A stretch of 64,000 bases of DNA from Halictus rubicundus (Eukaryota > Arthropoda > Insecta > Hymenoptera > Halictidae). A program made the position numbers and the translations under genes. Shown here piece after piece: positions 55,675 to 64,000 of the stretch (its first letter is position 1; each line of letters opens with the position of its first letter). The stretch covers positions 1,663,501-1,727,500 of the forward strand of contig NW_027488566.1 in the NCBI RefSeq assembly GCF_050948215.1, given 5' to 3'. Below the pieces are notes generated by a model that was given only the letters and a program-made list of their open reading frames with translations, made no database searches and was not told the origin of the DNA.

Positions 55675-58364
55675 ATGCTAAAAAAATTTGACAGCATGTA
55701 TATAAATAAATCTACTGCTTTGCAAATCATTTGCAGGGACAGTTTAGACAATGTGAAGTTGAAAAACTACGAAACAGTTGATGAATTCTTCATTGCATTT
55801 GAACAAGGATGTAACAAGTTGATAACAGCTGGTGGTACACTTACAGAGGAAGAAAAAATTAAATATATAATAAGAGCATTGCCTCCAAATTATAGTCACA
55901 TAGGTGATTATATTGATTTAGTCCCCGAAGAACAAAAAACTCTAGAGTTTGTTAAAACTAAAATATTTGAAAAAAATTTAACAAAAATAGATAGTGAAAA
56001 GAGAAAGAATGTAAGTACGTTCAATGCCAACATCAAAGGCATCTGCTATAACTGTGGAAGAGAAGGCCATTTCAAGAAGGAGTGCTGGAGACCATTCAAT
56101 CAAAACCAGATCAGAGGTAACCAAATGTCGCGAGGACGATCAACATATCCTAGACAAGAACGAGGACGAGCAACATATCATAGTCAAGGACGAGGACGAG
56201 GCTCACAGCGAGGAAATTCCAGGGGCAACAGAAGTCGCGGACAAGGTCGAGGAGCATCGTATCAGCAAGGTGAAGCTACAGGTCAAAATCAAGACAACAG
56301 CATAGCATCGTGGGCGACTCAACTTGATCATCGAAAAGAAAATTCAGCTAAGGCAAACATGGTAAGCAAAATAAATGATGACAACATTGAATGCGATACT
56401 GAAAATAAATTAGAAGTCAAATGGCTGTTAGACAGTGGGTGCACCGACCACTTAATAAATAATGAAAATTTATTTCAAGAATATGAAAGATTAAAAAACC
56501 CAATTGATGTAAATTTGCCCGATGGAAAAAGGTTAAAGGCCACTAAGTTAGGTAAACTCAAAATGTATTTCAAATCTTACAAGGATTATAATTTAGTTGA
56601 ATTGAATAAGGTTTATTATGTGCCAGGTCTAAGCGAAAATTTACTTAGTGTCTCTAAAATAGCGACCAACTGTACGATAACTACAAAAAATGATACTGCA
56701 AAAATTTATAACAACAAGAGAGATCTAGTAGCTTTAGCTAATGTAGAAAATGGTCTATATAGAATGAAAAGTTTTATATATAGAAATATGGACGAGAGCA
56801 TTTATGCAAATGTAACCCAGCTAACGGATAAAGAAAAATGGCACAGAGCACTGGGCCACGTAAATTTCAAATATCTGGATAAATTAGTTAAAGATAAATT
56901 ATTAACTGGCCTGCCAGAGAAACTGGAAAACAATGATTTAAAATGCGCGAACTGCATACAAAGCAAAATGCCCAACGTACCGTTTGATAATGATAGGATG
57001 GAGTCGAATGACATCTTAGAACTAATTCACACTGATTTAAATGGACCACACAGCACAAGAGGCTACGGTGGCGAAAAATATTTCCTAACTTTCATCGATG
57101 ACTACAGCAAGTGTAGCAAAATCTTTTGTATTAGAAGTAAATCGGAAACAGCCAGTTGTTTTATAGAATATGTAAATTTAGTAGAAAATCAATTCGGAAA
57201 AAAGGTAAAGAAAATACAGTGCGATAACGGACGTGAGTATCTGAATCACGTCATCTACAAATTTATCCAATATAAGGGCATTGAATTATTGCCATGTCCT
57301 CCTTACGTTCATCAGCTCAACGGCGTAGCAGAAAGATTCAACAGAACGGCGATGGATGTAGGCAGATGTCTACTACGCGAAGCCAAGATACATAGAATAT
57401 ACTGGCCAGAAATAATGAAAACTGTGTCCTACCTTAAGAACCGTACATTAGCAAATACCAAACTCAACAAAACACCGTATGAAATTCTGACAGGTAAAAA
57501 GCCAAATGTAAAAAACTTGAAAATATACGGTAGTAAGGTATTTGTGAGAATCCCCGAAGCCAAAAGGCAGAGTAAATGGGATGATAAAGCCAAAGTAGGC
57601 ATATTGATAGGTTATAATAAAAACAGTTACCGAGTTTTATTGGAGAACAAAATTATCAATGCAAGACATGTGAAAATAATCGAAGAAGACAGTGAACTGG
57701 TTTGTCTCGAGAAATTAAAAACGAATACTTTTAATGTCGATTCAGACAGTGAATTCGGCGAGTACGACGATGACTGTGATGAAAATTCTGATAGGAGTAA
57801 TGTAAAAACAAATACTAACGATATTGAAAGAGAGAGAGAGACTGACACTGAAAGTGAAACCACTGAAAGTGATACTGAAACTAATAAAGCCAACTTTAGA
57901 AGTCTTAGCCATGAAATTGGAAAGAATTCGGATAAAGATAAAAACAATCTACAGGTCAAAAGAAAATCTAAAAGGGAAAAGACTCCAGTTGAGAGATATG
58001 GAAACCCAATTAGTCACTTCATTTACGTACATTATGCGAACGCCAATGTTCCCGATAATTTCGAGGAGGCGATGAACTCAAAAGAGAGCAGGGAATGGCA
58101 AAAAGCCATGGATAATGAGATAAAATCTTTAAACAAACATAATACCTGGCAAATTGTCGATAGACCATTGGGTAAGAAAATACTAGATGTTAAGTGGATA
58201 TATAAGAAGAAAAATGATAACACTTATAAAGCCAGACTCGTAGCTCGAGGGTTTCAACAAAGAGACTTTATAGAAAATGTTTATTCACCGGTGGGCAAGA
58301 TGCAAACCCTAAAAATTCTCTTAAGCTATAGTTGTTTCAAAAATATGTACATAGAACAAATGGA
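55675..58364 (+). pseudogene. Cop2 Gag-protease-integrase and start of reverse transcriptase
   Basis: A frame of about 900 codons: Gag C-terminus, zinc knuckle CYNCGREGHFKKEC near 56043, an arginine-glycine-rich tract (GRGRGSQRGNSRGNRSRGQG, 56180-56250) that could bind RNA, protease WLLDSGCTDHLI near 56422, integrase (HTDLNGPHSTRG, IQCDNGREYLNH, NGVAERFNRTAMDV), an acidic linker, and the reverse transcriptase beginning WIYKKKNDNTYKARLVARGF near 58196. It ends in a frameshift near 58362, where a doubled ac (ggacacattg) moves the reading out of phase. Confidence 0.88.
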
Positions 58365-59564
58365 CACATTGAAACCGCGTTTCTTAACGGTACAGTAAAA
58401 TCAGAAGTATATATTCATCAACCGATGGGTTACGAGACAGGTGAAAATAAGGTGTGCAAATTAAATAAATCGCTATATGGACTAAAGGAAAGCCCCAGAG
58501 CTTGGTACGAGTGCTTTAACAAATATGCACAAAAATTAGGTTTTATAAGAAGCGAATATGATTACTGTCTGTATGTAAACAGATCCAATGAAGATAGAAT
58601 ATATTTACTCGTTTTTGTTGATGACCTGTTGATATGCTGCAAAGAAAAGACAAAAATTGATGAGATAAAATCCAAATTGATGAATAAATTTATCATGAAA
58701 GATCTAGGAGAAATAAAAGAATACATAGGTATAGAAGTAAACTATAATAAAAATAGAAACCAAATGACGTTGAGTCAGAAAAAATATATTCTATCCTTGT
58801 CGGAAAAATACAACGTAAACGAAAATAGATTGTATGACACTCCAATGGAGACTAGTCTAAGAATTGATCCAGCTACAGAAGTCGATCAGCGAATAAAATA
58901 CCGAAATTTAATTGGCGAATTATTATACGTTAGCACTGGTACGAGACCCGATATCTCGTACAGCGTAAATTACATGAGCAGATTTCAAAGCTGTTACAGT
59001 AAGACCCACTATAAGTATGCACTTAGAATTCTAAAATACTTAGTTAAAACCAGTAACTTGAAACTAATCTACTCTGACAGATATAAAAACAATGAAAAAC
59101 TTGATTGTATGGTTGACTCAGATCACGCAGGCGACAAGATAGACCGAAAATCAACAACAGGTTATATTATAAGAGTATTCGGAAACTTAATACATTGGAA
59201 AACAAAGAAACAAAACACCGTCGCAAAGAACTCAACTTTTGCCGAATACATAGCAATGTCTGAAGCTGTAAGCGAAATATTATTTGTTAGAAACTTGCTA
59301 AATGATGTATTTGAATTAAACATTGTCAAACCAGTTAGGATATACGAAGATAACAGCGGCGCAATAGCAATAGGGAAGTTTGGCAATTTCACCAAAAATT
59401 CGAAGCATATTGAAATCCAATATCATTTTATAAATGAAAATTATCAAAAGGGTATTATTGTTATTGTAAAGATCGATTCCGAGAACAACTTAGCAGATAT
59501 GTTAACTAAAAGTCTGAACAAAGCAAAATTCATCAAAAATAGAGATGCGTTGAATTTACGATAA
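58365..59564 (+). pseudogene. Cop2 reverse transcriptase and RNase H
   Basis: The frame after the shift reads ETAFLNG, LYGLKESPRAWYECF, the catalytic FVDDLLICC near 58614, then RNase H with VDSDHAGDKIDRKSTTGY near 59108 and YEDNSGAIAIG near 59342, to a stop at 59564. The domain content is complete. Only the upstream phase change disables it. Confidence 0.88.
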
Positions 59565-59660
59565 ATTAGTGCACACAGAAATATTACTTTATATTATAGT
59601 TATATAATTTAGTCATAGTTTATAGTTATATTTTTAAATATATACAAATTTAAGGAGGCG

Positions 59661-59960
59661 TGTTAGTATATAGTAAATTCGTATACTGTTTTTATGTTTG
59701 TGTAAATGAGGTAGGTGACGACACCTGTCGGCACAAACTAAACTTAGGAAAAGCGACAAGCGCGCGGCGCGTGCGTGAGTGTCTGTGTGTGTGAGCGTCC
59801 AGCGGTGACGACGAGAGAAGGCATAGATTGCTGGTTAACCAACGGAATATATAAGTGTATTAAGAAACGCAGTTGACTATCAGTTGAATATATATAAGTG
59901 TTTAAATACAAACTCCATTTTATTCACCACCGACCAACTCGAAGATCCAATTTCCCAACA
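59661..59960 (+). repeat. Cop2 3' LTR
   Basis: TGTTAGTATATAG to TTTCCCAACA, followed by the GATAC duplication and resumption of R2a. Confidence 0.95.
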
Positions 59961-59965
59961 GATAC

Positions 59966-62144
59966 AATGATTCGATTCTGGCAAACAACTATGACGTGTG
60001 AGAGCGAGGAAACCCCCGGCATTATACCGAAGAGAACAGTAGTGCCGGAGCTGTGGAATGTAATCGAGCCACATGAAATCCAGAGGGCCTTCCCTGACCT
60101 AACCACCAGCCCAGGTCCGGATGGTCTGACGTCAAGACAGCTACACGCGGTTCCACTTCACATTTTGACAAGAATTTTCAATCGTTTCTTGATGTGTGGA
60201 AAACTGCCCGAGCATCTCCTTCATTCAAGAACGACGCTTATACCGAAGAAGGACGGTGCGGTGTACCCTGGCGAGTACAGACCGATAACGATCTCTTCGG
60301 TAATAACGAGAACCTTCCACAAAATAATGGTAAGGCGTCTTATGCACCACGTCAAGCTGGATAAAAGGCAAAGCGCGTTTCTACCTAGAGATGGTTGCAA
60401 TGAGAATATATTCGCTCTAGATCTGATACTAAAATACCATCGTCAAAACTTCAAACCGGTATACGTTGCATCATTCGACATTGCAAAAGCTTTTGACTCT
60501 GTGTCACACAGGGCAATTAAGAATGTTATCGAGACTATGGGGCTGCCTCAACCCATGATCGACTACATTATGGACGTGTATCGGAGGAGTACGACACGAC
60601 TCTCGTGTGGTAATTGGGAGTCAGATGAGATCAATCCCACCTGCGGAGTTAAACAGGGAGACCCCCTGTCTCCATTCATTTTTAATATGATAATGGACAA
60701 CCTCCTGCGTCTCATTCCATCAGAGATTGGTGCGGACATTGGAGAAGGTCACTTTAACGCATTAGCGTTTGCTGATGACCTGCTATTCATAGCCAGAACA
60801 CCTAAAGGCCTCCAATTGTTGATCGACGAAGCAACAAACTTCCTGACAAAGTGCGGGCTTAGGATTAACGCTACTAAGTCCTTCACTGTAGCCCTAACGA
60901 ATGTGCCACATATGAAGAAGTCGGTAGCGGACAGTCGAACACGATTCATCTGCTCTGGCCAGAGACTGCCTGCTCTTAAGCGGGAAGACGAGTGGAAGTA
61001 CCTTGGTATCCCATTCACACCGGAGGGACGGACAACCACGAAGCCCGAAACGCAACTTTCAGAAGCATTAGACAAGCTGACCAAAGCGCCACTTAAGCCG
61101 CAACAGAGACTATTCGCTCTCCGAGTGATGGTCCTGCCGGGGATATCCCATCTGCTAACCCTGGGTGAAACAACTTTGGGGCGACTTAAAAAGATCGACA
61201 CAATGGCGAGGAAAGCGGTGAGGAAATGGCTCTGCCTCCCGCATGACACGGTCAAGGCTTACTTTCACGCTAATGCCAAAGATGGCGAATTATCTATACC
61301 ATCCGCTAGGTGGCTTATGCCCCTACGAAGGAGAGAGAGACTGTTGAAGTTGCAAAAGGGAGGTCAACCAACCGATCCCTTCCTCTCTCAGGAAATCCAA
61401 AAAGACACACGGAGGCTTACAGAACACCAAGTAACGCCCGACTCAGTCACGAAGGTTGAGGAAAGGAGGGCAAGGTTGCTCCATGAGTCGATTGATGGGA
61501 GAGGCTTAAAGGAGTCTCGAAGGGTGCCCCAGCAACATCGGTGGATTCTGGATGGCAGTAGATTTTTAAGTGGAAAAAATTTCCTCAATGCCACGAAATT
61601 AAGAATTAATGCTCTGCCAACGAGGTCCAGGACGGCCAGAGGACAGAGGAAAGACCGCATGTGTCGAGGTGGCTGTAACGCTGTCGAGACGCTAAACCAT
61701 GTGGTCCAGCAATGTCACCGAACGCACAGAGCTCGAATTGAGCGGCACAACGCCATCATTAAATACGTGGAAAGAGCTCTGGCGAAGAAGTTCGATAAGG
61801 TCGATAACGAGCCACACTTCGCAACACCAGAAGGGTTAAGAAAACCAGACCTTATTTGCAAGAAGGGTTCTGTGGCAGTTGTCCTGGATGCACAAGTGGT
61901 AAGCGAGCATATAGAGACAGATGTTGCACACAAGACCAAAGCCGAGAAGTACAAACCTCTAGAAGCCCTTATCAGGGAGCGGTACGCTGTGCAAAGCGTA
62001 CCATACACGACAATCACGCTCTCATATCGCGGTATATGGAACGAAGCATCAGCCAGCTCATTAATCAATATGGGGGTCCTACGAAAATCGGAGCTTAAGA
62101 TCCTAAGTACACGAGTGCTGATAGGAGGATTGAACGCGTTCTGA
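59966..62144 (+). CDS. R2a reverse transcriptase and endonuclease part
   Basis: The R2a reading resumes after Cop2 and is open for about 725 codons. The RT core has TSPGPDGLTSRQL, IPKKDGAVYPGEYRPI, FDIAKAFDSVS near 60475, GVKQGDPLSPF near 60646 and the catalytic FADDLLF near 60769. A CCHC motif (CRGGCNAVETLNHVVQQCHRTH, 61660-61725) and the restriction-like endonuclease residues (RKPDLI near 61840, VVLDAQVV near 61880) follow. R2 nicks the 28S target and primes cDNA from the nick. All these residues are intact; only the N-terminal half is broken. Confidence 0.93.
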
Positions 62145-62343
62145 CGCTTTAACCGGACAACCATCACCAGGACGGGGATTGGATAGCGGGAGGAATAACC
62201 AACTCGGAGCAAAGGGTGCTGCCTGCCATACAGGCATAATAAAGAGGAGTTTTAGTGGGTATATTACCATCAGAGTCCCACACCACCGGCAAACTAACAT
62301 CGTTGCCGGTGCGCATAAAGCATTTATCCTCTCAAAAAAAAAA
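62145..62343 (+). other. R2a 3' UTR
   Basis: About 190 bp between the stop and a short A run. It contains the potential hairpin caccggcaa...ttgccggtg at 62284-62311. In R2 the 3' UTR is the structure recognised by the reverse transcriptase. Confidence 0.75.
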
Positions 62344-62440
62344 GGGTGTCTTAGTTAGCAAGCAGCATCCTCTTCGTGGGTCCCGCTACGAGTACTCGCC
62401 CGTCTAGACAGGCGGGCGAGGAAACTAATAGCTGCCTCTG
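62344..62440 (+). ncRNA. Candidate HDV-like ribozyme at the R2b 5' end
   Basis: GCAGC (62362-62366) can pair with GCTGC (62431-62435). The 8-bp stem ctcgcccg (62395-62402) pairs perfectly with cgggcgag (62413-62420). CTAA lies at 62425-62428. R2a has the same layout with different bases in both stems. Confidence 0.5.
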
Positions 62441-62514
62441 CGTTTACAGGTCTTGGGGGTTGCCAGCCCTCTCGGTCTTCTTTAGTCGGCCCAAATAACA
62501 GAACAAAGCCTCGG

Positions 62515-62691
62515 ATGAAAAATAATTCTGTCGATGGTCCCTCAGGTTCAATCGACCCGACTATGGGTGATAATGGTGATTCGGGTGTGTCTGATGTCGC
62601 TCCATACCCGTGCAGGACTCCGGGTTGCTCCAGATCATTTGACAAACTACGTGGCCGTAGTGTCCATGAACAGAGAGTACATAAAAACTGA
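62515..62691 (+). pseudogene. R2b protein N-terminus, ends at premature TGA
   Basis: ATG at 62515 opens 58 codons containing the CCHH zinc finger CRTPGCSRSFDKLRGRSVHEQRVH and stops at TGA (62689-62691), where R2a has tryptophan (HKNW). The same phase continues open downstream. Confidence 0.8.
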
Positions 62692-64000
62692 TACGACCAA
62701 AATGCTCTAGAAGGTATGACCGTCCGCAGGGCTCCGTGGTGTGCAGAGGAACGTTCGCTCATTGCGAGACAGGAGGCGCGCCTTACGTTGAATGGCGAGC
62801 GCTTCATAAATCAGGCTCTACTGAAGCTCCTCAAGAATCGCTCCCTAGAAGCGATAAAAGGGCAGCGTAAATACCAGAGCTACAAGGAGCTGGTTCAAAA
62901 ATTCATCAGTGAGATGAACGAGAGTAGCATTGTGGATGCTAATCCCCATGATCAACCCTCAGATGACGGCTCATCGGGGCATGAAGAGGAGCAGAATGGT
63001 CTGATTCGGACGATCCTTGATCTAGGCTCTGAGATGACGCCTCTTGATGGCACTGAATACTCGTCGCAACATCTAAAAGATATATGGGAGCATATCGAAG
63101 CAGGGCCTATTGACAGGATCTCCCAGGAACTGGAGATCTATCTACTCGAGATCTTTCCAAAGGCGATCGGTGGAAGAAAAGGGAAGGCTGCGTGTGAGAA
63201 GGCTCAAATGAAGATGACCAGGCGACGTGCTCGGCGCATAGAATATGCCCAAACGCAGAGAGCCTGGAATAGGAATCCTTGCAACTGCCTGCGAACAATT
63301 CTCAAGGATATGACAACCGAGCATCCACCGCCCCAAGAAGAAATGACTCCCTTTTGGACAACGGTGTTCACAAAAGAAAGTGAGAGAACACCTGGCATTG
63401 GACGGATGGAGGAGACTGTCGAGGGCCTATGGAGTTGCATAACACCCTCTGAGGTGATGAAAGCGCTGCCGGAGAGAACTACCGCTCCGGGCCCAGATGG
63501 CGTGACTGCTCGACAATTAAGAGCAATGCCTCTAGAGATTTTGACGAGAATACTAAATCTATTTTTGCTGTGTGGAAGACTTCCTAATCACCTGACGGAG
63601 TCAAGAACCATTCTGATTCCGAAAAAGGATCAAGCTTCGGCTCCAGGCGACTTCCAGCCCATTACAGTTTCCTCCGTTATTACAAGAACTTTCCATAAAG
63701 TCCTGGCAACGCGCCTCGTCAATGGCGTTAAGATCGATGACCGCCAGAAAGCCTTCCTCCCAGTTGATGGTTGTTCCAGGCTACTCCAGCAAATTCCAAG
63801 TGAAATTGGAGTTGATATAGGCGGAAGGCACTATAACGCCTTAGCCTTCGCTGATGACCTGGTATTTGTGGCCTCGACACAGGAGGGACTGCAACAAACT
63901 ATTGACCTGGCAAACGTGTACCTGTCGCAATGTGGACTGACAATAAACGCTAGTAAGTCGTTCACAATTGCGATCAGGAATGTTCCACACGTTAAAAAGT
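62692..64000 (+). pseudogene. R2b protein, Myb-like and RT parts with internal deletion
   Basis: The frame is open from the TGA to the window end. It has a Myb-like region (WCAEERSLIARQEARL, NRSLEAIKGQR), a basic helix (MTRRRARRIEYAQTQRAWNRN), and the RT start (TTAPGPDGVTARQL, LIPKKDQASAPGDFQPI, AFLPVDGCS). At about 63780 the reading jumps directly to LLQQIPSEIGVDIGG, so about 100 residues present in R2a, including FDIAKAFD and GVKQGDP, are missing in frame. FADDLVF follows near 63851. The loss of RT motifs makes it inactive. Confidence 0.88.

Larger units (their letters stand above)
54660..59960 (+). mobile_element. Cop2: Ty1/copia retrotransposon inside R2a
   Basis: 300-bp LTRs at 54660-54959 and 59661-59960 differ by about one base. 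GATAC is duplicated at 54655-54659 and 59961-59965, and removal restores the R2 reading phase. It has a methionine-type primer-binding site, a polyprotein with two frameshifts and a purine run (aaggaggcg) before the 3' LTR. It is a different copia lineage from Cop1. Confidence 0.95.
53706..62343 (+). mobile_element. R2a: R2 non-LTR retrotransposon at its 28S site, split by Cop2
   Basis: Its 5' end joins 28S exactly after CTCTCTTAA, the known R2 target. It has a structured 5' leader, an N-terminal zinc finger and Myb-like region, reverse transcriptase and endonuclease, a 3' UTR and a short A run (62334-62343). Without Cop2 it is about 3.3 kb. Two frameshifts in the N-terminal part and the Cop2 insertion inactivate it. 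Its 3' side joins a second R2 rather than 28S. Confidence 0.95.
62344..64000 (+). mobile_element. R2b: second R2 element in tandem, partial
   Basis: It starts gggtgtcttagttagcaagc directly after the A run of R2a, with no 28S between. It is clearly homologous to R2a throughout but well diverged. It extends past the window edge. Confidence 0.92.

Noticed and set aside
57627..57959. Serine/leucine-rich minus-strand frame with membrane-like appearance
   Set aside because: Antisense of the acidic linker in the Cop2 polyprotein.

Overview
The window is animal, almost certainly insect and probably hymenopteran, heterochromatin at the edge of a ribosomal DNA locus. The evidence is a recognisable insect-type 18S-5.8S-28S order, R2 retrotransposons at their 28S target, gypsy and copia LTR retrotransposons, spliced transposon genes and a long tandem satellite. 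The hymenopteran assignment is an inference from the element types and rDNA. No single-copy host protein gene was found. Nearly every base belongs to a satellite, a mobile element or a damaged rDNA unit.

Layout. (1) 1-10268: about 54 head-to-tail copies of a 190-bp satellite. (2) 10269-45311: one nested transposon complex inserted in that satellite. Its shell is a minus-strand gypsy element with very long LTRs (called GypB). The body is at 34223-40856 and the right-hand 5' LTR at 40857-45311. The left-hand LTR is cut into four pieces (10329-11126, 24534-24982, 26729-26934, 33742-34222). The interruptions are a CACTA-like DNA transposon (11127-24531), a solo-LTR-like element (24983-26724) and a plus-strand internally deleted gypsy (GypC, 26935-33737). 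The DNA transposon carries a minus-strand transposase gene split by a young plus-strand gypsy (GypA, 14647-21507), a second spliced gene resembling DUF4806 proteins, a solo LTR and a MITE. GypC carries an almost intact copia element (Cop1, 27313-31919). (3) 45312-47116: satellite again, split by a 1.39-kb LTR-like element. (4) 47117-53705: a damaged rDNA unit. It has 18S missing its 5' part and holding a 530-bp insertion, ITS1 with a 1.77-kb solo-LTR-like insertion and internal subrepeats, 5.8S, an ITS2 remnant, and only the last about 180 bp of 28S before the R2 site. (5) 53706-64000: two R2 elements head to tail. The first (R2a) is interrupted by a second copia (Cop2). The second (R2b) has lost the core of its reverse transcriptase and runs off the window.

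Target-site duplications were read for most insertions: ATGG for GypA, GAACT for Cop1, GATAC for Cop2, ATAT, GTAT, ATAT and ACCG for four LTR-like elements, GCCAAT for the small solo LTR, TC for the DNA transposon and an 8-bp repeat for the 18S insertion. They give a relative order. Satellite and rDNA are oldest, then GypB, then the DNA transposon and GypC, then GypA and Cop1. GypA and Cop1 look recent: LTR pairs are identical or nearly so, with one coding lesion each.

The points most worth a second look are: the R2 5' ends, whose two stems covary as expected for an HDV-like ribozyme; the tandem R2 pair; the unexplained 530-bp insertion in 18S; the spliced DUF4806-like passenger gene in the DNA transposon; a third reading frame overlapping the 3' end of GypA pol; a Pro-Ser-Leu-Gly repeat linker between RNase H and integrase in GypB; and a GypB primer-binding-site remnant outside its 3' LTR, which implies a former tandem array of the element.
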